Shown here: positions 1 to 9,609 of the stretch, one piece after another | Position numbering within the stretch: the stretch's first letter is position 1 | How the letters are laid out: every line of letters starts with the position of its first letter | NCBI RefSeq assembly: GCF_003335045.1 | Contig: NZ_QOZG01000002.1 | Span: 372,001-436,000, forward strand | Direction of reading: 5' to 3' | Origin: Paramesorhizobium salinisoli | GTDB lineage: Bacteria > Pseudomonadota > Alphaproteobacteria > Rhizobiales > Rhizobiaceae | DNA: 64,000 nucleotides | Program-made: the position numbers and the translations under genes | The notes under the pieces: generated by a model | The model's input: only the letters and a program-made list of their open reading frames with translations | Told to the model about the DNA's origin: nothing | The model's database searches: none

Positions 1-909
1 CGCGCCTTTCGCGAGGGCATGGTTCAGCCGGTCCGGCACCACCATGCGGTGGAGCGGCCGCAGGGGACGGCTTCGACGCTGCTGCTGATGCCGGCATGGT
101 CCGATTTCTCTACGCTGAAGGATGCTTCCCCAGGATATATGGGCGTCAAGATCGTCACGGTCTCCCCTGACAATGGCGCTATCGGCAAGCCCGCCGTGAT
201 GGGTGTCTACCTCCTGCTCGATGGCACCACCGGCGAACCGAAAGCGCTGATCGACGGGCAGCGGCTGACCAACTGGCGCACCGCCGGCGCTTCGGCGCTT
301 GCCGCGCGCTATCTTGCCCGCGAGGATGCCGAACGGCTGGCGATCATCGGCGCCGGATCGCTCTCGGCCTTCATCGCCCGGGCGCACAGCGCCGTCCGCC
401 CGATCCGCGATATTGCCATCTGGAATCGCAACATGCAGGGCGCGGAGAATATCGTCAGGCAATTGACCGCCGAGGGTTTCAATGCCCGTGTCGCCGAGGA
501 TCGCGATGCGGCGATCGCCGAAGCCGACATTATCTCAGCCGCCACGCTTTCCACCATTCCGCTGATCCACGGCCGGTTTCTCAAACCCGGCGCGCATGTC
601 GATCTGATCGGCGCATTTTCTCCTTCCATGCGCGAGACGGACGATTCCTGTATCGAGCGCGCCCGGGTGTTCGTCGACACCAGGGAGGGCGCACTGAAAG
701 AGGGCGGCGATATCGTCCAGCCGCTCAAGGCCGGCGTCATTTCAGAAAGCCATGTGCTCGGCGATCTCTACGATTTGTCGCGCGGCAAGGTGCAGGGACG
801 CGGCTCGGCGGAGGAGATCACGCTGTTCAAGTCGGTCGGGGCCGCGCTCGAGGATCTCGCCGCCGGTATCCTGGTTTATGAAAAGGCGTCCGCAAAAAGC
901 GCAACGTGA
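1..909 (+). CDS. Ornithine cyclodeaminase / mu-crystallin family protein (5' partial)
   Basis: The reading frame is open from base 1, reading RAFREG before the first Met at base 19, so the gene is cut by the window edge. Family members are about 315-320 residues long, so roughly 20-25 N-terminal residues are missing. Visible family features are the early Lys in MGVKIVTVSP, the TNWRTAGASALAARYLA stretch, a Rossmann dinucleotide-binding motif (IIGAGSLSAF) and the late GDLYDL acidic site. Relatives convert ornithine to proline or reduce cyclic imines such as pyrroline-2-carboxylate with NAD(P)H. The family is functionally mixed and the sequence does not settle the substrate. The gene ends in a hairpin terminator at 922-947, so it is probably independent of the methyltransferase downstream. 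Confidence 0.85.
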   Translation, partial: RAFREGMVQPVRHHHAVERPQGTASTLLLMPAWSDFSTLKDASPGYMGVKIVTVSPDNGAIGKPAVMGVYLLLDGTTGEPKALIDGQRLTNWRTAGASALAARYLAREDAERLAIIGAGSLSAFIARAHSAVRPIRDIAIWNRNMQGAENIVRQLTAEGFNARVAEDRDAAIAEADIISAATLSTIPLIHGRFLKPGAHVDLIGAFSPSMRETDDSCIERARVFVDTREGALKEGGDIVQPLKAGVISESHVLGDLYDLSRGKVQGRGSAEEITLFKSVGAALEDLAAGILVYEKASAKSAT

Positions 910-921
910 CATTGCTCTCGT

Positions 922-947
922 GAAGCATTCCCCATGCTTTTTTCTTT
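922..947 (+). terminator. Intrinsic terminator after the cyclodeaminase gene
   Basis: The arms AAGCAT (923-928) and ATGCTT (934-939) enclose loop TCCCC and run straight into TTTTTCTTT. The site lies 14 bases after the stop codon of the upstream gene. The stem is short, but the U-tract is good. Confidence 0.6.
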
Positions 948-993
948 CGCGCGCCGGCGCTTTGTCCTAGGAGGAAGCTAAGGCAGAGGAAAT

Positions 994-2112
994 GTGTTGG
1001 TGAAACCACCGAAGCGAAGAGATAAACGGCCGCAGCGGGGCGAGCAACCGCGGGGCGACAAGGCATCTGGGGCGGCGGCAGGACCGCGCGCGCCGCATGC
1101 CAAAGCACCGGCAAAGCCGGTGCAAACGCCAATGCAAAAGCCAGGGCCGGAGAAACTGGCGCGTCCGGCGTCGGAACCCGTGCAGCCGCGCCAACTGAAG
1201 CGGCGCGAAGGCACGCGGCCTGATGAAAAGCTGGCGCTGATACTCGAAACCGAGCCATCGGAAGATTATGCTTTGCTCGACAGCGGCAATGGCCAGAAGC
1301 TCGAGCAATACGGGCCTTATCGCATCGTGCGGCCGGAGGGCCAGGCGATCTGGCTTCCCGCATGTGACCAGGCAGAATGGGCCAAGGCCGATGCCGTCTT
1401 CACCGGCAATACCGACGAGGAGGGTATCGGCCGGTGGCACTTTCCGCGCCAACCGCTCGGTGAGACTTGGCCGATGGCCTATGACGGCATCCCCTTTCTG
1501 GGGCGGTTCACCTCGTTTCGCCATGTTGGCGTCTTTCCCGAGCAGGCCGCGCATTGGGCCACCATGGACCACCTCATCCGCAATGCCGGACGTCCGGTCC
1601 GGGTGCTGAACCTCTTCGGCTATACCGGCGTCGCCTCGCTAGTCGCGGCGAGGGCCGGGGCGGAAGTCACCCATGTGGACGCCTCCAAGAAGGCGATCCT
1701 CTGGGCACGCGAGAATCAGGAGATGGCGGGCCTGTCGGCCAAGCCGATCCGCTGGATCTGCGACGATGCGACCAAATTCGTCGCCCGCGAGGAGCGCCGC
1801 GACAGCCGTTACGACATCATCCTGCTCGATCCGCCCGCCTATGGCCGCGGCCCGAATGGCGAGATCTGGCAATTGTTCGACAATCTGCCTGAGATAGTCG
1901 ATCTCTGCCGCTCGATCCTCACGCCGAAGCCATTGGCCGTGGTGCTGACGGCCTATTCGATCCGCGCTTCGTTCTTCGCTATTCATGAGTTGATGCGCGA
2001 CGCCTTTACCGGGCTTGGGGGACGGGTCGAATCGGGCGAACTCATTTTACGCGAACGCTCCGCCGGGCGCGCGCTTTCCACATCGCTTTTCAGCCGCTGG
2101 GTGGCGCAATGA
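994..2112 (+). CDS. Class I SAM-dependent rRNA methyltransferase (RlmI-like)
   Basis: The roughly 370-residue protein has a basic Lys/Pro/Ala-rich N-terminal tail (about residues 1-70) followed by a Rossmann methyltransferase fold. SAM motif I is VLNLFGYTGVASL, the acidic loop is THVDASKKAI and the catalytic DPPAYGRG lies near residue 285. This organisation fits the COG1092/RlmI-type 23S rRNA cytosine methyltransferases, although the exact target base cannot be told. The start is uncertain: GTG 994, TTG 997 and GTG 1000 are in frame, and the SD-like AGAGGA at 985-990 gives the best spacing to 997 or 1000. The stop codon overlaps the next ATG (ATGA), indicating translational coupling with the TrmH-type gene. 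Confidence 0.85.
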   Translation: MLVKPPKRRDKRPQRGEQPRGDKASGAAAGPRAPHAKAPAKPVQTPMQKPGPEKLARPASEPVQPRQLKRREGTRPDEKLALILETEPSEDYALLDSGNGQKLEQYGPYRIVRPEGQAIWLPACDQAEWAKADAVFTGNTDEEGIGRWHFPRQPLGETWPMAYDGIPFLGRFTSFRHVGVFPEQAAHWATMDHLIRNAGRPVRVLNLFGYTGVASLVAARAGAEVTHVDASKKAILWARENQEMAGLSAKPIRWICDDATKFVAREERRDSRYDIILLDPPAYGRGPNGEIWQLFDNLPEIVDLCRSILTPKPLAVVLTAYSIRASFFAIHELMRDAFTGLGGRVESGELILRERSAGRALSTSLFSRWVAQ

Positions 2113-2984
2113 GCCGCAACGACGATTTTTCGCAAACACATATCCCAAGAACGGGCAAGGTGAAGGAAGTCACCAGCCTAACCAATCCGATCATCAAGGA
2201 TCTGCGCGCGCTGTCGATGAAGAAGTTCCGCGACCAGCAGGGCGTTTTTCTGGCAGAGGGGCTGAAGCTCGTCATCGACGCGCTCGATCTTGGCTGGCGC
2301 ATCCGCACACTGGTCTTTGCCAAGGCGGGCAAGGGCAACAATCTCGTCGAGCAGGTGGCGGCGCGCACGGTGGCCAAGGGCGGCCTCGTGCTGGAAGTGA
2401 GCGAAAAGGTCATTTCAGCCATCACCAGGCGCGATAACCCGCAGATGGTCGTCGGCGTCTTCGAACAGAGATATGAGCCGCTTGCGAACCTCAAGCCACA
2501 AGGCAACGACGTCTATGTCGCGCTCGACCGGGTGCGCGATCCCGGCAATCTCGGCACCGTCATCCGCACCGCCGACGCGGTGGGTGCAAAGGGCATCATA
2601 TTGGTCGGCGACACCACCGACCCTTTCTCCATCGAGACGGTGCGCGCGACGATGGGCTCCGTCTTCGCCCTGCCGCTCTACCGGGCGAACGAGGCTGATT
2701 TCCTGAGTTGGCGGAAGAGCTTTTCCGGTCTCGTCGTCGGCACGCATCTTAAGGGCGCCGTCGACTACCGCAGCATCCCCTATGGGAACAAGCCCGTCAT
2801 TCTTTTGATGGGCAACGAGCAGCAGGGATTGCCGGACAGTCTCGCTTTCGCCTGCAGCAAGCTTGCCCGCATCCCGCAGGCGGGTCGCGCCGACTCGCTC
2901 AATCTAGCAATCGCCACCGCAGTCATGCTGTTCGAGATCAGGCGCGAGGCGCTGATCCTTGATGAAAGGCCAACCGGCAAATGA
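2109..2984 (+). CDS. TrmH/SpoU-family RNA 2'-O-methyltransferase
   Basis: The 291-residue protein has an N-terminal substrate-binding domain of the L30e-like type (residues about 15-115) and a C-terminal SPOUT domain. The three SpoU motifs are clear: [23 protein letters not shown] and the motif-3 region [16 protein letters not shown]. Relatives 2'-O-methylate ribose in 23S rRNA or tRNA using SAM bound in a trefoil knot; the target here is not determined. The gene starts inside the stop of the preceding rRNA methyltransferase and its own stop overlaps the lspA start, so three genes form a tight coupled operon. Two RNA-modifying enzymes side by side suggests a ribosome-maturation role. Confidence 0.9.
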   Translation: MSRNDDFSQTHIPRTGKVKEVTSLTNPIIKDLRALSMKKFRDQQGVFLAEGLKLVIDALDLGWRIRTLVFAKAGKGNNLVEQVAARTVAKGGLVLEVSEKVISAITRRDNPQMVVGVFEQRYEPLANLKPQGNDVYVALDRVRDPGNLGTVIRTADAVGAKGIILVGDTTDPFSIETVRATMGSVFALPLYRANEADFLSWRKSFSGLVVGTHLKGAVDYRSIPYGNKPVILLMGNEQQGLPDSLAFACSKLARIPQAGRADSLNLAIATAVMLFEIRREALILDERPTGK

Positions 2985-3478
2985 CCCGAAAAGCCGTGCT
3001 GTCCTATTCACTTGTGGTGATATTTGCCATCATTGCCGACCAGATCATCAAATATTGGGTCGAAACGGGCATGGAATATCATCAGCAGATCGATATCCTG
3101 CCGTTTCTCGCGCTGTTTCGCACGCACAATAACGGCATCGCCTTCTCCATGCTTTCTTCGCTAGGCGATACCGGCCTGATCGCCATGACGGTCATCGTCA
3201 TTGGTTTCGTACTCTATCTCTGGTGGACGAGTTCGCCGGAGCGGCGGGTGGCGCGGTTCGGATTCGCGCTGATCATCGGCGGGGCCGTGGGTAACCTGAT
3301 CGATCGCAGCCTGCACGGCTATGTGATAGATTATGTGCTGTTCCACACCGCGACATGGTCCTTCGCCGTGTTCAATCTTGCGGATGCCTTCATCACCATC
3401 GGCGCGGGATTGATCATCCTTGACGAACTCATCGCCTGGAAAAACGACCGGGGCGCCGGCAAGGTCAACGACGGATAA
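2981..3478 (+). CDS. lspA: Lipoprotein signal peptidase (signal peptidase II)
   Basis: The 165-residue inner-membrane protein has four predicted transmembrane segments. It carries the family signatures: [10 protein letters not shown] in the first segment, [10 protein letters not shown], then [16 protein letters not shown] and [11 protein letters not shown]. The last two hold the two catalytic aspartates of this aspartyl protease. LspA removes the signal peptide from diacylglyceryl-modified prolipoproteins in front of the lipobox Cys. A likely client in this window is the L,D-transpeptidase lipoprotein at 19731-20348. The start codon overlaps the stop of the TrmH-type gene (ATGA). The length is normal for the family. 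Confidence 0.97.
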   Translation: MTRKAVLSYSLVVIFAIIADQIIKYWVETGMEYHQQIDILPFLALFRTHNNGIAFSMLSSLGDTGLIAMTVIVIGFVLYLWWTSSPERRVARFGFALIIGGAVGNLIDRSLHGYVIDYVLFHTATWSFAVFNLADAFITIGAGLIILDELIAWKNDRGAGKVNDG

Positions 3479-3558
3479 TGGACAAAGCGCCGATGATTCG
3501 GTGAAAATTTGAGCGTTTCCGGAAACCGTGCCTGAACATCTCTGTGATAAGGCGGGTC

Positions 3559-5553
3559 ATGAGCATAGCCGGCCAGACTGCCCATAAATCTCCACCGCCT
3601 GCCCGGAAGCGCCCGCCGGCGCATCATGAGGCTATGCGGGGGGAGGCTGCGAGCCCCAGCCCGGCTAAATCATTCCGCGAATTGCGAAGAGGCGTGGTCA
3701 CGACGAAAGCGGCCCTCATTCTCTGCCCGCTTCTCGGTATCGTCGCCACCGCATCGGCGCTGGCGCATTGGCCTCTGCCGATGACAATCCTGTCCGCGGG
3801 CCTGGCGGTTGTGACCGGCGCGTTCGGCTGGCACCGCTTTGCCCGCGCGCCGGAAACCCGCGGCATCCTTACGCTCGAAGAGAAGATCGAAGCCCAGCAC
3901 CGCAAGATCGAGGAATTGGCCGACCGGCTTTGGGAGGCCACCGAAAAACTTGAATCGGAAGCCTTTCTGATCCAGGCGCGCGAACGGGCAGAAAATGCCA
4001 ACCGGGCGAAATCGCGCTTTCTCGCCACCGTGAGCCACGAAATCCGCACGCCGCTGAACGGCATCATCGGCATGGCGAAGCTACTCGCCGGGACGGGCCT
4101 GACCGGCGAACAGCGTGCCTATACCGACGCCGTCCTGCAATCGGGCGACGCGCTTCTTCTCCTGATCGAGGATCTTCTGGATTTCTCGAAAATCGAGGCC
4201 GGGCATTTCGAGCCAAAATCCGTGGAAACGGAGATCGTGCCGCTTTGCGAATCGGTCACCGAACTCCTGGCATCGCGGGCCTATGCGAAAGGGATCAGCC
4301 TCGGCTGTCATGTTTCAAGCAGCGTGCCGACAAGAATAGGCATCGACCAGGCGCGCGTCCGGCAGGTGCTGCTCAACCTGATCGGCAACGCCGTCAAGTT
4401 CACTGATGAAGGCGGCGTGCTTCTCGATGTCTCGGTGGATGGCAATTCGCTGGTCTTCTGCGTTACCGACAGCGGGCCCGGCCTCAGACCGGGCGACAAG
4501 GAGCGCATCTTCAGGGAGTTCGAACAGGCCGACGACGCCTCGCTGGAATCGCGTGACGGCGCCGGGTTGGGGCTGGCCATCTCGCAAAAGATCGCGGTGG
4601 CTATGGGCGGCGCCATCACGGTCGAAAGCCAATGGAAAGAGGGCTGCCGCTTCTTCTTCACGCTGCCGTTCAACGGCGCATTGCCCCCGGAAGGAAATCC
4701 CTGCCTCGCAGGCCGGAGATATCTTCTCCTCAGCGCCAACCGGCATGAAGCCGATGCCCTGGCCGAAACGCTCGGCGATCATGGCGCCGATGTGCTCTTC
4801 GCCAGCGATGGACCGGCGGCGCTGAAAATGGCGGGAAGACAGCAATTCGACGCGATATTGGCCGACATGGCCTTCGCCGAGGCGCTTTCTCCACTTTTCA
4901 ATGCCCAGACACCCTCCATATCGCCTTCCAAGCCGCGTAAAACCGGCGTGCACAAAGCTGTGATCCTGATAAAGCCCGAGGAAAAGAACGCCCTGCCCGA
5001 TATCATGCGGCAGGGCTTCGATGCGTTTCTCGTGCGCCCGATCCGCTCGGCTAGCCTTTTGCGCATCCTGACCGCCGAATTGCCGGAACCCTTATGGAAG
5101 GCCATCCGGGCGCCGCAGGTGCCTACATCCCCGAGGGGATCCGCGGACGCGGCGCCGTTGCGGGTTCTCATTGCCGATGACAATGAAATCAATCTGCAAC
5201 TCGCGCGCGCCGTTCTCCTGCGCGCCGGACATCAGGCCTCCATCACCGCCGACGGCGAGGCCGCCGTGGCTGCCTTCCGCCGCGCCGAGCTCGAAGGCAT
5301 GCGATTCGATATCGTCCTCATGGACCTGCATATGCCGCGCATGAACGGCGGCGCCGCTATCACCGCGATCCGCATGTTCGAGGCGGCACAGGGCGCGCCA
5401 GCGGTTCCCATCCTGGTGCTCACCGCCGACGACCAGGCCGAAACGCGGGCAAAATTGATGAAACTCGGCGCAACCGGCTTCATCGCCAAGCCAGTCGATC
5501 CGACGGAACTGGCGCTGGCCATCACCGAACATGCCGCACAGGGAAGGACCTAG
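3559..5553 (+). CDS. Hybrid sensor histidine kinase with pseudo-receiver and receiver domains
   Basis: I chose ATG 3559 (664 residues) because AAGG lies 6 bases upstream; an in-frame GTG exists at 3544. The order is: short cytoplasmic N-terminus, two hydrophobic segments (about residues 50-90), coiled coil, HisKA with the phospho-acceptor in [10 protein letters not shown] (about residue 160), and HATPase with N box [10 protein letters not shown] plus GAGLGLAIS. Two receiver-like domains follow. The first (about 390-505) lacks the acidic pair and has R in place of the conserved Lys, so it looks inactive. The last (about 535-660) is complete: [17 protein letters not shown] and IAKPVD. No periplasmic sensor domain of any size is present, so the signal is unknown. 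It lies 80 bases after lspA and may share its transcript. Confidence 0.9.
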   Translation: MSIAGQTAHKSPPPARKRPPAHHEAMRGEAASPSPAKSFRELRRGVVTTKAALILCPLLGIVATASALAHWPLPMTILSAGLAVVTGAFGWHRFARAPETRGILTLEEKIEAQHRKIEELADRLWEATEKLESEAFLIQARERAENANRAKSRFLATVSHEIRTPLNGIIGMAKLLAGTGLTGEQRAYTDAVLQSGDALLLLIEDLLDFSKIEAGHFEPKSVETEIVPLCESVTELLASRAYAKGISLGCHVSSSVPTRIGIDQARVRQVLLNLIGNAVKFTDEGGVLLDVSVDGNSLVFCVTDSGPGLRPGDKERIFREFEQADDASLESRDGAGLGLAISQKIAVAMGGAITVESQWKEGCRFFFTLPFNGALPPEGNPCLAGRRYLLLSANRHEADALAETLGDHGADVLFASDGPAALKMAGRQQFDAILADMAFAEALSPLFNAQTPSISPSKPRKTGVHKAVILIKPEEKNALPDIMRQGFDAFLVRPIRSASLLRILTAELPEPLWKAIRAPQVPTSPRGSADAAPLRVLIADDNEINLQLARAVLLRAGHQASITADGEAAVAAFRRAELEGMRFDIVLMDLHMPRMNGGAAITAIRMFEAAQGAPAVPILVLTADDQAETRAKLMKLGATGFIAKPVDPTELALAITEHAAQGRT

Positions 5554-5560
5554 CCATATT

Positions 5561-5580
5561 CATGTCACCATGCTGTCATC
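5561..5580 (+). promoter_or_regulatory. Pho-box-like site upstream of olsB
   Basis: The sequence ATGTCAC-CATG-CTGTCAT places two TGTCA cores exactly 11 bases apart (5563 and 5574), as in the PhoB box consensus CTGTCAT-N4-CTGTCAT. It starts 8 bases after the hybrid kinase stop and about 160 bases before olsB. A further single half-site CTGTCAA lies at 5658-5664. In Sinorhizobium meliloti ornithine-lipid synthesis rises under phosphate limitation through PhoB, which fits the position. Binding is inferred, not shown. Confidence 0.5.
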
Positions 5581-5739
5581 GTGATGTAGCAGTCTCACGC
5601 TATCTCCCTCGCTTGAACGTTGAACTGACCGCGCGTTCTGCCGATAAGCGCGGAATACTGTCAACTTGTTGGAATTTTAAGGTTTTGTTCCGCCTTCTAT
5701 TGAAAAAAGGTGGGAAAAGCACAACGGGAGAAGATTGCC

Positions 5740-6633
5740 ATGAGCACATTGCTTGGAATTTCCCGGCAAATCATCAATGATGCAGGTATGTCGAGCATTG
5801 AAGCACATACGGCTCTTTTCACGCCCCCCGACAGCCCGGGAGTTCTAGGGCGGATGGGATCGCTGGAAGTTCGGCTCGCCCAGACAGCCGTCGACATAGC
5901 CGCCGCACAGGAATTGCGGTTCAAGGTCTTCTTCGATGAGCTGGGCGCCCGGCAGGAAAGCGCAGCGATCCTGGAAGAGCGCGATGCCGACCGGTTCGAT
6001 GCCGCCTGCGACCATCTTCTCGTCTACGATACGGCCCTTCCGGAACCGGAACACCGGCAGATCGTCGGCACCTACAGGCTGTTGCGCGGTGAAAAGGCCC
6101 GTGAGGCCCATGGCTTCTATTCGGCCGGCGAATATGACGTCGATCGGCTGACGCTCGCCAAGCCGGAGCTCAATTTCCTCGAACTCGGCCGCTCCTGTGT
6201 CAAGCCGGAATACCGGTCGAAACGGACCGTGGAACTTTTGTGGCACGGCATATGGGCCTATTGCCGCCGCAACCGTATCGACGCGATGTTCGGCTGCGCC
6301 TCTTTCAGCGGCACGATCCCGGCGGCGCATGCGCTCGCTCTATCGTTCCTGCACCACCATTGCCGCGCCGATGCGGACTGGGACGTGCGCGCCCTGCCAC
6401 AGCACTATCAGCCGATGGACCTGATGCCGCTCGAGGCGATCAATCCGAAAGTGGCCATGTTCTCCATGCCGCCGCTCATCAAAGGCTATGTGAGGCTCGG
6501 CGCCATGATCGGAGATGGCGCGGTCGTGGATCACGCGTTCGGCACGACCGATGTGTTCATCATCCTGCCGGTTTCGCACATATCCAGCCGGTACATCACT
6601 TATTATGGGGCGGAAGCCGACAGGTTCATGTGA
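5740..6633 (+). CDS. olsB: L-ornithine N(alpha)-acyltransferase
   Basis: From ATG 5740 the protein has 297 residues, matching the usual OlsB length of about 296. GGGAGA about 10 bases upstream supports this start over the in-frame GTG at 5710. The fold is GNAT-like. Recognisable stretches are AQELRFKVFFDE, YRLL, ELGRSCVKPEYRS (acetyl-CoA/acyl-ACP-binding region) and FGCASFSG. OlsB transfers a 3-hydroxyacyl group from acyl carrier protein to the alpha-amino group of ornithine, the first step to ornithine lipids, which replace phospholipids when phosphate is scarce. No olsA neighbour is present; the next gene, mutS, is convergent. A Pho-box-like site lies upstream at 5561-5580. Confidence 0.9.
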   Translation: MSTLLGISRQIINDAGMSSIEAHTALFTPPDSPGVLGRMGSLEVRLAQTAVDIAAAQELRFKVFFDELGARQESAAILEERDADRFDAACDHLLVYDTALPEPEHRQIVGTYRLLRGEKAREAHGFYSAGEYDVDRLTLAKPELNFLELGRSCVKPEYRSKRTVELLWHGIWAYCRRNRIDAMFGCASFSGTIPAAHALALSFLHHHCRADADWDVRALPQHYQPMDLMPLEAINPKVAMFSMPPLIKGYVRLGAMIGDGAVVDHAFGTTDVFIILPVSHISSRYITYYGAEADRFM

Positions 6634-6635
6634 GG

Positions 6636-6709
6636 GATTGGGGGGCGAAGGGATTGGGGGGCCGAGGGATTGCTTGAGAGCCGTGGTTCTCTTCGATCTC
6701 CCCCCAATC
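6636..6709. terminator. Hairpin with repeated G-tracts between convergent olsB and mutS
   Basis: GATTGGGGGG occurs twice (6636-6645 and 6652-6661), with a third partial copy GGGATTG near 6666. The exact inverse CCCCCCAATC lies at 6700-6709. Either left copy can pair with the right arm over 10 bases. The position between two convergent stop codons suggests a bidirectional transcription end. No U-tract is present, so the mechanism is unproven. Confidence 0.35.
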
Positions 6710-6719
6710 AGCACCCACC

Positions 6720-9476
6720 CTACGATTTTCCCGCCAGCGCCTTCAGCCGATAGAGCTCGTCCATCGCCTCGCGCGGGGTCATTTCATCGGGGTTGAGCGC
6801 CAGGACAGCTTGTTGCAGCGCGCTGTCGCCCTTCTGCTTCGGCTGCTCGCGCTTCACCTCGACCGAGAAAAGCGGCAAATCGTCGATCAGCTTGTCGGCC
6901 TTCCCGGAGGTTTCACCGGCTTCCAACTGGTGCAGCACGTCGCGCGCGCGGTTGACCACCGCCTCTGGCAGGCCGGCGAGGCGGGCGACCTGCACGCCGT
7001 AGGATCGGTCTGCGGCACCCCTGGCGATCTCGTGCAGGAACACCACGTCGCCATCCCATTCCTTGACCCGCATGGTGACATTCGCCAGCCGGGCAAGCTT
7101 TTCCGACAGGGCGGTCATCTCATGAAAGTGCGTGGCGAAAAGCGCCCGGCAACGGTTCTTCTCATGGAGATATTCGACGGCCGCCCAGGCGATGGAGAGC
7201 CCGTCAAAGGTAGCCGTGCCGCGGCCGATCTCGTCGAGGATCACCAGCGAGCGCTCTCCCGCCAGATTGAGAATGGCCGCGGTCTCGACCATCTCGACCA
7301 TAAAGGTGGAGCGGCCGCGCGCCAGATCGTCCGACGCGCCGACGCGGCTGAACAGCCGGTCGACCACGCCGATATGAGCTGAGCCGGCGGGCACGAAAGA
7401 CCCCATCTGGGCGAGGATGGCGATCAACGCGTTCTGGCGCAGAAAGGTCGACTTGCCGCCCATGTTGGGGCCGGTCAGGAGCCAGATGGCTCCATGGTAC
7501 TCGTCACCCTGCGGTGACAGATCGCAATCGTTCGCCACGAAGGGATTGGCCGCCTGGCGGCGCAGCGCCTGCTCGACCACCGGATGGCGACCGGCGACGA
7601 TGTTGAAAGCAAGGCTCGCATCGACCAGCGGGCGGCAATAGCCCTGCTCCTCGGCAAGGGTCGCCAGTGCCGAGGAAACATCGAGCAAGGCAAGGGCCGC
7701 CGCGCCAGCGCGGATCGCTTGCGCCTGGACGACGGTCTCGTTCGTCAGTTCGTCGAAGATCGCAAGCTCGATGGAGAGCGCCCGGTCGGCGGCATTGGCG
7801 ATCTTCGATTCCAGTTCCGCCAGCTCGGTGGTGGTGAAGCGCATGGCGCTCGCCATGGTCTGGCGGTGGATAAAGCGGCCCTTCGCCTCGTCGCTGCTTG
7901 TCATGGTGGCGTGATGGCTCGCCGGCACCTCGATGAAATAGCCAAGCACATTGTTGTGCTTGATCTTCAGCGATTTGATGCCGGTCTCGTCGGTGTAGCG
8001 GGCCTGCAGGCCCGCGATGACCCGGCGCGACTGGTCGCGCAAGGCCCGCATTTCGTCGAGCTCGGGATGATAGCCCGAGCGGACAAAGCCGCCGTCGCGT
8101 TTGAGAAGCGGCAATTCATCGTGGAGAGCGCGGTCGAGATGTTCGGCGTAATCCTGTGGCAGACTGGCCAGGGCGATGCGTGCGGCTTCGAGTTCCGGCG
8201 GCAGGACAACATGACCTGAAAGCAGCGCCGCAATACCCCGTGCAGCCTCAAGGCCCCGCTGCAGCGCGCCCAGATCGCGCGGTCCGCCGCGACCGACCGC
8301 AAGGCGAGAGAGGGCGCGCGGCATGTCGGGCACACCCTTCAGCTCCTGGCGCAGGTCCTCAGTCAATTGATGTTCGCTCAGGAAAAACGAAACCGCGTCC
8401 TGGCGCATGGCGATGGCAGCGGGATCGGTGAGCGGCGAGGTCAGCCGTTCGGCGAGGAGCCGCGCGCCCCCACCGGTCACCGTGCGGTCGATGGACTTGA
8501 GCAGGCTTCCCTCGCGGCTGCCGGAAAGCGTGCGCACCAGCTCCAGATTGGCGCGGGTCGCCTGATCGATGAAAAGAGCGGAACCCTCCTCCTCGCGCTC
8601 CGGATGCATCAGCGGCGGGCGTTCGGCAAGCTGGGTCTTCTCGATATAGGCGATCGCGCCTGATATGGCGGAAAGCTCGCAGCGCGAGAACTGGCCGAAA
8701 CCATCGAGCGCCGCCACGTCGAAATAGCGCTTTATGCGCGCCTCGGCGATGGCGCTGTCGAAAAGGCTTGCCGGCTGCGGCGTCACCGCGCGTCCGATCA
8801 TGTCGAAGACCGGGCGCAGTTCCGGGTCGTGGAAAACCGGCTCGGCAACGATCAACTCACGCGGATCGATCCGCATGATATCGGCGAGGAGTCTACCCGG
8901 CGCCGTTTCGGCGACGCGGAAGGTGCCGGTGGAGATATCGATCCAGGCGAGCGCCATGCGCCCCTCCTCCGCTCCCTTGACGCGGCCGAGCGTCATCAGG
9001 AAATTGGCCTCGGAGGGATCGAGCAGCTTTTCCTCGGTGAGCGTGCCGGGGGTGACAAGGCGGATGACGTCGCGGCGCACCACCGATTTCGAGCCGCGCT
9101 TCCTCGCCTCGGCCGGATCCTCGGTCTGCTCGCAGACGGCGACGCGAAACCCCTTGGAGATCAGCTTCTGCAGATAATCGTCGGCGGCATGGACCGGCAC
9201 GCCGCACATCGGGATATCCTCGCCCAGATGCTTGCCGCGCTTGGTCAGCGTGATGCCGAGCGCCTTCGACGCCTCGACGGCATCGGCAAAGAAAAGCTCG
9301 TAGAAATCGCCCATGCGGTAGAACAGGAGCGAACCCTCGTTCGCAGCCTTGATCTCGATATATTGCTCCATCATCGGCGTCGGGCGCGAGCCCATGTCGA
9401 ACGTCTCCGCGACGGTATCGAGATCGTCGGTGATTTGCGGCTGATCGTTCAATGCGGCTTCCTGGAATTGGTCCAT
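6720..9476 (-). CDS. mutS: DNA mismatch repair protein MutS
   Basis: The 918-residue protein has the usual bacterial MutS length. The N-terminal mismatch-recognition domain holds the Phe-x-Glu motif in MGDFYELF (about residue 57). The C-terminal ABC-type ATPase holds Walker [10 protein letters not shown] (about residue 669), the signature region (RSTFMVEM), Walker B LDEIGRG (about 745) and FATHFHE. MutS binds mismatches and recruits MutL; mutL is not in this window. About 25 acidic residues precede the conserved core, a modest N-terminal extension. The gene is convergent with olsB and divergent from maeB, with 133 bases between the mutS and maeB starts. Confidence 0.98.
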   Translation of the reverse strand: MDQFQEAALNDQPQITDDLDTVAETFDMGSRPTPMMEQYIEIKAANEGSLLFYRMGDFYELFFADAVEASKALGITLTKRGKHLGEDIPMCGVPVHAADDYLQKLISKGFRVAVCEQTEDPAEARKRGSKSVVRRDVIRLVTPGTLTEEKLLDPSEANFLMTLGRVKGAEEGRMALAWIDISTGTFRVAETAPGRLLADIMRIDPRELIVAEPVFHDPELRPVFDMIGRAVTPQPASLFDSAIAEARIKRYFDVAALDGFGQFSRCELSAISGAIAYIEKTQLAERPPLMHPEREEEGSALFIDQATRANLELVRTLSGSREGSLLKSIDRTVTGGGARLLAERLTSPLTDPAAIAMRQDAVSFFLSEHQLTEDLRQELKGVPDMPRALSRLAVGRGGPRDLGALQRGLEAARGIAALLSGHVVLPPELEAARIALASLPQDYAEHLDRALHDELPLLKRDGGFVRSGYHPELDEMRALRDQSRRVIAGLQARYTDETGIKSLKIKHNNVLGYFIEVPASHHATMTSSDEAKGRFIHRQTMASAMRFTTTELAELESKIANAADRALSIELAIFDELTNETVVQAQAIRAGAAALALLDVSSALATLAEEQGYCRPLVDASLAFNIVAGRHPVVEQALRRQAANPFVANDCDLSPQGDEYHGAIWLLTGPNMGGKSTFLRQNALIAILAQMGSFVPAGSAHIGVVDRLFSRVGASDDLARGRSTFMVEMVETAAILNLAGERSLVILDEIGRGTATFDGLSIAWAAVEYLHEKNRCRALFATHFHEMTALSEKLARLANVTMRVKEWDGDVVFLHEIARGAADRSYGVQVARLAGLPEAVVNRARDVLHQLEAGETSGKADKLIDDLPLFSVEVKREQPKQKGDSALQQAVLALNPDEMTPREAMDELYRLKALAGKS

Positions 9477-9609
9477 GGCGGTTTATGGGCGGCTTTGAAT
9501 AGAGGGGTCTTTGCTGCGGTATAAATATCTATTCCCTGTTGCGCTGTTTACACACTGCCGCGCTAGCGGTATCGGACATTTCTCCACAGAACAAAGCACC
9601 GGAGGGAAT

